Assembly (NCBI GenBank): GCA_022432975.1
Contig: CM039515.1
Span: 16,773,488 to 16,837,487 of the forward strand
DNA: 64,000 nt
Source of the DNA: Begonia masoniana
Lineage: Eukaryota > Streptophyta > Magnoliopsida > Cucurbitales > Begoniaceae
Reading direction: 5' to 3'
In this document: positions 34,931 to 44,533 of the stretch, in pieces
Layout: each line of letters starts with the position of its first letter
Position numbering within the stretch: the stretch's first letter is position 1
The notes under the pieces: model-generated
What the model was told of the DNA's origin: nothing
The model's input: only the letters and a program-made list of their open reading frames with translations
The model's database searches: none
Program-made: the position numbers and the translations under genes

Positions 34931-36913
34931 ACGATGTGAGGGTTTCCCTGTCGTTTAGTGACCGGATCATGTTTTAATTATGCACGTGGGGAGCACATGT
35001 CCATCGGATGATGTTTCCCTATTTCACCGGAAGATGAAGTATATTCCCTCGCCGGATGATGTAATTAATAACTTGTCGTTTAGTGATCGGATGATATAGA
35101 GCTTGTAAGCCATCGGATGATGAAAGTGCTATTTTGTCGTCTAGCGATCGGCAGATGTAGAGTGTAAGCCATCGGATGATGAAAGTGCTATTTTGTCGTC
35201 TAGCGATCGGCAGATGTAGAGTGTAAGCCATCGGATGATGAAAGTGCTATTTTGTCGTCTAGCGATCGGCAGATATAGAGTGTTTAGCCATCGGATGATG
35301 AAAGTGCTATTTTGTCGTCTAGCGATCGGCAGATGTAGAGTGTAAGCCATCGGATGATGAAAGTGCTATTTTGTCGTCTAGCGATCGGCAGATGTAGAGT
35401 GTAAGCCATCGGATGATGAAAGTGCTATTTTGTCGTCTAGCGATCGGCAGATGTAGAGTGTAAGCCATCGGATGATGAAAGTGCTATTTTGTCGTCTAGC
35501 GATCGGCAGATGTAGAGTGTAAGCCATCGGATGATGAAAGTGCTATTTTGTCGTCTAGCGATCGGCAGATGTAGAGTTATTATGTAAAGTCATGAATTTT
35601 GTGGTGATCCTCCCCAGGTCGTTACACCTACTGGTGGCTAAACGACAAAATCTCTAATTTCGTCTTCCGATAAAATAAACTGCATACACCGACCACTAAA
35701 CGACAAAACATAATACTCGCTCGTACCGATAGTGCAAAATCTACATCTTCCGATAGAATGAGAGCTACATCTTCCGATGACTTTACTGAAGACATCTTCC
35801 GATAGAATTAGAACTACATCTTCCGATGACTTTACTGGAGACATCTTCCGATAGACGACATAATTATAACTCGACCTCTACCGATAGACATCATCTACCG
35901 ATAGAGAGCAGAACGACATACCTACAACTCCTTGCTATACAACACGACTCTAACTACAGAAAGAATGTACTTACATTACTGGAATCAACGATGTGAGGGT
36001 TTCCCTGTCGTTTAGTGACCGGATCATTGTTTTAATTATGCACGTGGGGAGCACATGTCCATCGGATGATGTTTCCCTATTTCACCGGAAGATGAAGTAT
36101 ATTCCCTCGCCGGATGATGTAATTAATAACTTGTCGTTTAGTGATCGGATGATATAGAGCTTGTAAGCCATCGGTAGATGTCATAGATGAACACGTGAAT
36201 TTCACATGTCTATCGGTGGATGTTTTTAAATTGGTCACACGAGATGCACGTGATCGTCGGTCGATGCGGGTATTCGCATCTGCCGATAGGTGTTAAATGA
36301 GTCATGTGGGGTGCACGTGCTATCCGGAAGACGCAATGTCTATCGGTTGATGCATGCAGACCCATGCAACTTGTACGTCGATTGGAAGCATGTACGAGGG
36401 GCTAACTTCTCATCCATTAAGATTAAGCCTTTAAGCCTGTTAGGTTTACTGTTATTAAAGAAAAAAAAAAGAGAAAGAGAAAAGAGTTCAATATGAGTTA
36501 AAGTTTTATGTAAAGTCATGAATTTTGTGGTGATCCTCCCCGGGTCGTTACACCTACTGGTGGCTAAACGACAAAATCTCTAATTTCGTCTTCCGATAAA
36601 ATAAACTGCATACACCGACCACTAAACGACAAAACATAATACTCGCTCGTACCGATAGTGCAAAATCTACATCTTCCGATAGAATGAGAGCTACATCTTC
36701 CGATGACTTTACTGAAGACATCTTCCGATAGAATTAGAACTACATCTTCCGATGACTTTACTGGAGACATCTTCCGATAGACGACATAATTATAACTCGA
36801 CCTCTACCGATAGACATCATCTACCGATAGAGAGCAGAACGACATACCTACAACTCCTTGCTATACAACACGACTCTAACTACAGAAAGAATGTACTTAC
36901 ATTACTGGAATCA
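34931..36913. repeat. Tandem duplication spanning the L4 end, target site and L5
   Basis: Copy 1 is 34931-35987 and copy 2 is 35988-36913. Both run from ACGATGTGAGGGTTTCCC to TTACTGGAATCA, and both contain the LTR end plus CCTAC (35627-35631 and 36553-36557). The junction at 35987/35988 shows at most one or two bases of shared sequence. Copy 1 carries the 59-bp expansion; copy 2 keeps the unexpanded form with an A/G-rich run near 36460. Confidence 0.92.
35109..35577. repeat. 59-bp minisatellite at the L4 3' end
   Basis: GCCATCGGATGATGAAAGTG begins units at 35109, 35168, 35227, 35287, 35346, 35405, 35464 and 35523. Each has GTCGTCTAGCGATCGG, the reverse-strand relative of the CGGTCACTAAACGAC core in L1's 60-bp unit. 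The array replaces sequence still present in the duplicate copy (36170-36510). Confidence 0.95.
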
Positions 36914-38245
36914 TTCAAAAACAATCCTAACCGATGCAATACTCAAAAATTCAGCAAGTGCCAACATCAAATCTCAACAGAATACTATTATCAGGAAAGA
37001 AAACTCAAAACATTTTCAAAACATTGAAACAACTACTGTCATGAAAACTCAACCTATTTAAATTGAAACATTGTCTACTAATTCTTCACTCCAACAGACA
37101 TCAGTTAAACCGCCTCATCAAATACCAGATCCGTGGCATGAGTATGCTCCTTCAACCAGCCTATTCCTCAATAAACTCAAAGAATTCACCTGCTGTCGCT
37201 TCTTCACCTACATCACAAAACTCATCTATTAACCTAATGCTAAGTAAGTAAAGCAGTAATGAAATGAAATACTGAACATAAATTCCTAAACATGCAGTTT
37301 CTACTTTCTCATCTCAGTTGCATTCACATTCATTCATAAGCTGATCTGGTCCCTCGGTTCCCTTGGGAAGTGGATCAATTTTCCCAATGTTATACATCCT
37401 CTACTCGATTAAGGGGCGGATGGATTCCCTTAATAGCTGATTTGATCCCTCTGTTCTCTTGGGAGTGGGATCAATTCTCCCAATGTTATAAAATCCCTTC
37501 ATAAATTAAGGGGTGGATTAGTTCCCTTAATAGTTTTTCTGTCACATTCAGTTCATGCCTTACCATCCCTACATGGAAATTCATTTTCGTAATCTTTCAG
37601 AAAAACATGATGCATGACATACAAAATCATTCACAAGATACATAACCCTACTGTTTTGTGATGTAGGCCCGAAGGCACATGCAAACTTTACTTACCTGGT
37701 CTTCTAGAAGGTTTGGTTGAAATCTCCTTCGGGAATTTGCTCGAACCTAAATCCATAAACCGATCATTAATTAAACCTTCACTAAACTTCATCCTATTCA
37801 ACTAGAGACCTAAGGAAACTGATTGAGAACTCTAGTCATAATGCATTCCCGATACTGCACTAAACTGAAACTGACGCTCATCTATAGTATCCTCGAAACC
37901 CTCGCATTGGACTCCCTCGGCTATCTAACTGCTAAAATATAAGAAATGGGGAAAAACTTACTTAGATAGAAGAAGAGTCTGGTGGTGGATTCGCCGAGAG
38001 CTCCGCTAAGCTCGAGCTGGACACCGAAAAGGAGTAAATGATGAAACAGTGGCGGCTACAGTGCATAAATCTCTAAACCCCTTCCCTTAAATAGGTTATC
38101 TACTTTTAAATTGCCAAATTACATAAATTCCCTTGCCTAGTCACTCATTAACCTAATCAATAACTCTCCCAATTCTTCCATGAAATTGCACATCATTAAT
38201 TGATAAGTTAAATTCGGTTTAATTGAAACCGGGTGCTACATTGTC

Positions 38246-38391
38246 CCTAAAATTCGTTGTACAAAATAAATTCGCTATCAATGTAATGTACATTTTATTG
38301 GAATTTGGATGCCGAAAATTTAGGAGTTTAAGGAAAATAGAGCAAAAAATATGGAGTTAAAATGTACGAGATTTTAAGCGGAATCTAGAGA
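38246..38391 (+). repeat. Likely element A 3' LTR remnant
   Basis: AT-rich sequence directly continuing from 32559 across the TTGTC duplication. It stops near 38391, where a GAGCCGAG-rich sequence starts. No gene is seen. The end of LTR-A is missing. Confidence 0.5.
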
Positions 38392-41300
38392 TGTTAATTG
38401 AGCGAATAGAGCTGAGCCGAGTCGAGAAAGACCAGACTCACCGGGCCTGTCAAGCCTAACGAGTCTGTCGAGCCTAACGAGCCAACTCTAAAAAATTTCC
38501 AACCCAAGCCGGCTCGCAAGCCACGAGTCTAACAACCCGAGCCGAGCCGGCCCAACGAGCGTAACAAGCCGAACTTACATAAATAAAGATATTAAACACC
38601 ACAACAAAATTAAGTGCACACTAGTAATTTGTGTACAAGAAGTTCCAACTCACAAAATATAAAGAAAATTATCAATTTTTTAAACTTAAAATTCTCATAG
38701 ACATTTCATCAGACAAGTGGTGTGCACAGTTATAAAACTTTGCACACAATTGTTTTTGTATTCCAAACAAATCTCAGCCATCAAAATCAAACAATGCAGA
38801 CCAAATTCTACAACAGTAAGCAAAAAAAATTCATTTAAATATAAAGTAAATTTCAAATAATATTAAATTATCAAATTGGGTGGGATGGCTAGGCAACGCT
38901 TTAATAGTTTCCCAAATCAAACTATTAAAGCAATGTTAAAAATTGAATATTTTATTTTATTCAATATCTAAAATGTCTGAAGAAGACCAACAGGCGATGG
39001 CGATGGCGAGGCAACGCGTTCTCTGTGGGTCAGTGGGTGTGTAACACCCCGAGTCTTCAGACCCAGTTTTTGTTACCCATGACATGGAACCGGTCTAAGA
39101 GAATTTACGGAAAATTTCAAATTTTCTCTCAGTGATGATAAATCCATCTTTAACCCTCGACTTTACAGCGAAAAATTCATTGAATAACTATCATTCATAA
39201 AATAGATAAAATAATAAACATTGGCTGAGAGAATTGAAACCCAATAGGCATCTACTGATCGCAAACGACAAAACAACACTACTCACATCATCCGATCACA
39301 AACGACAAATCACTTTTGCTCACATCATCCGGTCACAAAGCGACAAATCACTTCGCTCACATCATCCGGTCACAAACGACAAATCACTTTTGCTCACATC
39401 ATCCGGTCACAAAGCGACAAAAGAAACTATACACACTTCATCCGAAAACAAGATCTACATCTACCGATTTACATGTGCATCTCGCGTGCCTCATTAAAAC
39501 TTCATCCGATCGCTAAACGACAGAACTTATACACACTCAATCTGATAAAATAAACAACATCATCCGATAGAAGACATCATCCGATGGAAGACATCATCCG
39601 ATATAAGACATCATCCGACAGAAGACATCATCCGATCGACAGAAACCTTAACTTACCAACAGAAACATCCATCGACAGAAACCTTAACTTACCAACAGAA
39701 ACATCCATCGACAGACATGAACCCCTGACTTTTACCTACAGAGGGCATCCTGAATTTCTCAACTCCCAACACGACTAACACAAACTTTTATTGACACAAA
39801 CCATAGACGTATTCTGAGTATGCATAGCGGAAGACTTAAATAAACAGATCATTCACAACCCAGAAATCAGTCAGATAAGTTTACTAGTATTCAACATTTT
39901 TAAGAAAAATCCCTCATACTTAAACTTCAATATTCATAAACCTTACTAATATCTTAAAGGTAGCAACCAGAGATCATAATCGCCTTTCCAGCTACACACT
40001 GTCACCCTGAGCACCATCCAGCAACCAGACTTAGGTATCTTCACTGAATTTGAAATCCTCACCTGATTGTTCTTCACCTACATCATAAGGTTTAAACTAT
40101 AAGCCTAATGCTTAGTAAGAAGTGCAATGCTAACATGTATGCATGAATGCAAAAATTAAAGGAAACACATGTTCATGATCTTTTCATGTTCTTGTTCTTG
40201 TTCATGTTCATCGTTTTCATCATATGGATTAAGGGAGGATTTGTGCCGAAAAGGGGGTTGACAGTGAGAGTGTACATAGTCCCTTTCGGGTCGTATTCAT
40301 GGTCCTTCTTTTAGACAGTGACATACGCTAAACCGCCTTCAACCCTATTTTAATCCTTGTTGCATAAATTTCATATTCATTTCTTGTTCATAGGGAAAAT
40401 CATGCTTTTAAAACATTTTCATATGCATGAGAAAGATTCGTGATGCATGCGCATGAGCATTCTAAAATCAACGGCTACAGAGCAAGTCATTCATTCGTTA
40501 AAGATCACAACATCAATTCGAGTACCATAACCAACCAGATATTAGCACAGATACATTTAACATCATAAACAACACCTCTACTTAGTACCCTTGAGATGTA
40601 GGGCCCTAATGGCCAGAAATCTTACTCACTCACTTACCTGGTTTCCTTAGCAAAACTTGAGCACCTCTCTTCAAACTTCTTCACCTAGAAACATTTCACA
40701 TTACAGTGTTAAATCAAAATCCTAAAAGTTCTAACCGAAAGTCGTCCTAGATTCTAACTTATATATTTCTAAATCTTCCTAGTCAAGCGCCTAATGCGTA
40801 CAGATTAAGCTTCCAAAAATATCTAAGTAACTAGATTCAACTTAGCAGATAAACACAGATTATAAATGTTACTACAATAACCCAACCATTGAAGAATCCG
40901 AAACCCCAAGTTCTAGCTGAAAACAAAGCCCTAAGAAACTATCTAGTAACTACATTGTCTAAGTCTTACCTAGAGCGTGGATTGTCGAAGTGAATACTGA
41001 AGAATTGATCGTTGGTGGAGGAGTAGCTGGCCGAGAGAGAGAGGAAGAGCCTTGGAGAAAATGAGAAATCGCCGAGAGAGGAAATGTCGGCTACAGTGGA
41101 GTTTAATGAGGTTTAAGGATTTCCATTTTCTATATATATTAACTAAAATCCAACTTAATTACAAACTTGCCACCCAACCTAGTTTCACTCAACTTGTAAT
41201 AAATATGTCTTGACATTAAATTTAAAATCATAAAGGTTAATAAAAATGATGACAATCAAAATGGTTAAGAAAATCACCTGGCCGAAATTGTCGGGTGTTA

Positions 41301-41632
41301 CAGGGTGAAGACTGAAGAATGACGAACGATAGCTGGGCATGCGGCGACAGAGTGTAAATGGAGGTTCGGATCTGTCGGCTATCTCTTCTTCACGGTCGGA
41401 GAAAGCAAATCGGCGAACAGTGCAAGGTAGAGACTCTGACGTTCAGCGATCTGTGAATGGAAGACGACTGTCTTCACCGGAGAAGGCTGACACGTGATTG
41501 GTCAGCACCTTCTACGTAGAAGAACGGCGACGGTCTTTTCTCCCTTCGTCGACGGTCGGGTCGTGGGTGAGGCAGGGTTGGGGGGGAAGGGGAGGGGCCG
41601 GGCTGGCTCGCCGAGCTAACGAGCCGGCCGTT
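38392..41632 (+). mobile_element. hAT-like non-autonomous element, right end lost
   Basis: It begins TAGAGATGTTAATTGAGCGA, similar in form to the TAG(G/A)G(G/A)TG terminus of the better-defined element at 56821. GAGCCGAG-rich subterminal DNA follows (38410-38580). The matching GC-rich subterminal sequence (GGCTCGCCGAGCTAACGAGC) is at about 41606-41630, and an Athila LTR fragment then cuts it off. Solo LTR L3 is nested at 39040-41302. The interior (38590-39039, 41303-41590) has no clear coding sequence. Superfamily assignment is tentative. Confidence 0.45.
39040..41302 (-). repeat. Solo LTR (L3), gypsy TGTAACACC family
   Basis: A 2,263-bp solo LTR with perfect duplication GGGTG (39035-39039, 41303-41307). 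On the minus strand: TGTAACACCC start, TATATATA-type TATA near 41137, GTAAGT donor (intron from 40637), ATGATGTAG acceptor (40078), and CATCATCCGAT boxes at 39240-39720. No internal region. Confidence 0.92.
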
Positions 41633-41639
41633 GTTATGA

Positions 41640-42469
41640 AAGACGATTATATATTTTGGCTACTACAGTGAAAGGAGAGGAGATCTGGATCTGCAGCAAG
41701 GAACCGACGACATCTTTCTTCAGCTTTCTTCTTATTCTTCTTTGTTACTGTTGCTGTTGTTATGAATATTTTTGTTTTTAATTTTATTATGTTTCTAGGC
41801 TAAACTTTTTTTATCTTGGTTAGGCAAGAGAGTAGTCTTTACATGTTTTCATTTTGATCTATGAATGTTACGTATTTTTCATTGCACGATTACTCATGAT
41901 TTTTATTGCATAATACAAATTGTGTCGATAGGCAAATTTATTTTCACATATTTCTATTGTATCGATAGGTAAATAGGAATTGAAGATGCATGAGTAATTG
42001 AATAAATTAAAATTGTTGCAAAGTAGCTAACATTAATTTATTTGACGTTAAGAATAGAATTACACGAAAATTCGGATTAAATTTTTATCTTTTTAAAATA
42101 GAAAAGAAAATTCTAAAATGAATTCACCTAGGCAATACGATTGAACCTTAGAAATATTATGAATTCTTACTGCGCTGTGACTAATGCTGTAGCATCAGTA
42201 ATATTTGCATGTAAAGAGGAAATCAACCATAACCAAGTTTTCTCCCATAATTACCTTTTTAAATCATTTTCATTTTTTGGTCTTATTTAATTTTGAGTAA
42301 TTTTAATTCATCATTCCTTATTAATCATTTAATTTTAATATTTCTATCTTAATTTTATAGAAATTTATAGCAATTTAAACATAGTTAAAAATATCCTCAT
42401 GAGATCGATATCTTATATACTACTTGATTGCGATACGTGCACTTGCGTAAAAGTGTAAAATCACTAACA
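41640..42469 (+). repeat. Partial Athila-like LTR (TATA to 3' end)
   Basis: It matches the last half of the LTR at 799-2498 from GACGATTATATATTTTGG to the terminal TCACTAACA (42461-42469). U3 with its motif array is missing. It joins the hAT-like subterminal sequence at about 41632. There is no primer site or internal sequence after it. Confidence 0.85.
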
Positions 42470-42972
42470 CCTGTTTCCGCTTATGCTTCGCAGACACATT
42501 TATGGGTTTTCACACATTTGACAGGACGCAGATACATTTCAACACATTTCGCTCACAAGCACACTTTAATTATTTTCTAATATAGTTAAACGTATTTGCA
42601 GGAATCTTCTATACACGGAAGAAGAAGAAATGTATGACTATCCAGACTGTAATTTTGATACAAATGTGTAATTTGGTGAGATAAAGTTGTAAAAATGTGT
42701 AATTCAGTGAGATAAAGTAGTAAAATTGGACAGAGTTTCCTTCGTTTTATGACTCCTTCATAGCTAAATTTCTGTATATTCAAATCACAATTGTATAACC
42801 GAAAGTCAAATCTAGATAATTAAGTACAAACATAAAGTAAAACTATTAAGTAAAGTACAACTAAATGACCAACACAAACTAAAGTACAAACATAAATTAA
42901 AGCACAAACATAAATTAAAATTACAAACCAAAACTTTTCAATACAAACATAAAGTAAATTACATAAACTAAA
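42470..42972. other. AT-rich interval, no gene seen
   Basis: Contains short direct repeats around ACAAACATAAA(T/G)TAAA (about 42825-42960). Nothing coding is supported. It may be the 3' part of the element that carried the reverse-strand ORF next to it. Confidence 0.4.
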
Positions 42973-43625
42973 CTACGGTGGCACATAGTCGTTGTCTCGC
43001 TCCACCCAATCCTTGAAAAATGTCCTCAGCTCTTTATGAGATTCAGTTAGCTCTCTCTGTTGCACGGTGAACTCCTCGATTCGGCCTATGAGGAACTCTA
43101 TTCTCTACTTCATCCTGTCCCACCTACCAGTCGTCTAGAGAGACAATGGCCGAGCAGGGGCGTCCTCTATGGGAATGTCTGCAGAGGTGGAGGCCCGCTG
43201 ATTTCCCTGGGCCTGATCTTCTTTGAACACCCAAGTCCCGTTGACTTCAACTAGGCCAATCCGAATCAAATGAAACCTATCAAATACATCGACTGGTCTT
43301 TGTGCTATCAGCTACTCTCTACTCGGTAACTGAATCTGAGCTCGCTCGACGATCTTTTGTATCAACGTGTCGTGTGGTAGATTCTTGTTGCATGTCCGAC
43401 TGATCTCAAGCCAGGTCGAACATCTTCTCGTTGTACAATATCTCTATCACATAAAGATACATGCAGCTCATGAGATCTCTATGTCCATCTGGAGATAGAA
43501 TGGTGTGAGTTATCAAATTGTAAATAACCCGAACTCTGACATTAAAATCCTTAGATTTTTACTTCACGAACTGCCCTGGATCGGCCCCTCGTATTCAAAC
43601 TCGATGTTTGAGACCAGGGGACGGA
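42973..43625 (-). pseudogene. Decayed accessory ORF, plant transposon-protein domain
   Basis: Read on the minus strand, different frames give SKDFNVRVRVIYNLITHTIL, then DGHRDLMSCMYLYVIEILYNE, then NLPHDTLIQKIVERAQIQL, then GLVEVNGTWVFKEDQ, ending at a stop (42973-42975). Each block aligns in order with the copia accessory ORF at 16028-17185 (KDLNVHARLIHHRITYNLLP, HRDYISGMNLYVLYKIF, SLPFNLLLLKIF, GLNAEGNWIFK). Two or more frameshifts and stops make it inactive. It is the only trace of its parent element, which is otherwise not identifiable. Confidence 0.7.
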
Positions 43626-44533
43626 TTTGGGGCAATGACCCCCTGTTCTTATGCCTCATTTTTAGAACAGGGGGCCGATCCAAGGTGATGACCCCCCGTT
43701 CTAAAGTCACGTGTTCCCCCCCACCTTGACCTCCCGACCAAATATGTTCAGTGCCACGTAAGCACTGGACAGATCGGGGGGCCGACTTAAAATGATCAGC
43801 CCCCCGATCTCGGCGTAAATTGAAAATGGGAGGTGATCGGCCCCCCGCCGGTGTTTGATTTGTTATTTTTTATAGTTTAAGGTTTTAGTTGTTAAAATTT
43901 TTAGTTTAAGGGTTATTTCAAATTAAATTCATACTTTATGTTTCAAATTGATTTAAACCCTATCCAAAAATATACAAGTACAAGACAATGCGAATATGTA
44001 AGTAGAAAATTGACTATGCATCTCGTGTAAAATAAAAACTTTATCCGACCGATAAATGCAAAATAAGATATTTTAAAATGAATAATGTTAAGCTTGTTCT
44101 ATGCTTTCACCTCGTAATAATTATCTTTTGATGTAACTTTTGTTAATGACGCAATTTTTCAAAAGTACTATAAGCTTTTATCATTTGCTCAAGTACTACG
44201 ACATCCTCTGTCGAGAATGTTACATAATTATTTGATTCAATTTTTAGCACGTGACACGCATGGGCTGATTGAATCGGGTGAAAGATAGCTCGAGCAATGT
44301 TACCTCAACCGAGCGAGATGATGAATAAGAAGAGAATGTGGATTTGAAAATGAGGATGAACAAATCTTTAATGTAGTATGAGACATATTACGTGTAGTCC
44401 ACTTAAAACTTCGCATGATCTTGAGAAGAAAAGGCATGAGAATCTCACGATTTGATTGTTACAACGTGGGATATAACATGAAAAGCTCAAACAAAAAAAC
44501 CAAACAAAACAACCTAGTTTCTCATTCAAGAGT
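43626..44533. other. Intergenic; GC-rich box block then AT-rich flank
   Basis: 43626-43860 holds repeated GGGGGCCGATC and GACCCCC(C/T)GTTCT boxes, probably transposon remnant DNA with weak hairpins. 43860-44533 is AT-rich and forms the 3' flank and likely 3' UTR of the minus-strand gene next to it. No ORF is supported. Confidence 0.45.

Larger units (their letters stand above)
33012..35626 (+). repeat. Solo-type LTR (L4) inserted in L5
   Basis: A 2,615-bp plus-strand LTR with perfect duplication CCTAC (33007-33011, 35627-35631). Order: TGTAACACTC start, TATA-like GTATTTAAGG at 33171, CTGTAGCC box, GTAAGT donor (33713), TTACTAAGC box and ATGATGTAG acceptor (34414), 26-bp array, 59-bp array, GGTCGTTACA end. 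There is no internal region. Confidence 0.92.
32560..38240 (-). repeat. Solo LTR (L5), split by LTR L4
   Basis: The TTGTC duplication (32555-32559 and 38241-38245) is perfect. The LTR consists of 32560-33011 and about 35627-38240, with L4 and a tandem duplication between. Minus-strand features: TGTAGCACCC start, GTAAGT donor (intron from 37695), GTGATGTAG acceptor (37208), 96-bp tandem copies in the intron (37343-37540), then CCGATAG/CCGATGA arrays. Without L4 and the duplication its length is about 2.1 kb, close to L1. Confidence 0.88.

Noticed and set aside
35019..35350. Minus-strand frames with repeated peptides
   Set aside because: Translation of the 59-bp array in LTR L4; periodic DNA explains them.
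34578..35577. CRISPR-like regular repeats
   Set aside because: Units are contiguous with no unique spacers, in a plant LTR, with no cas genes; these are minisatellites.
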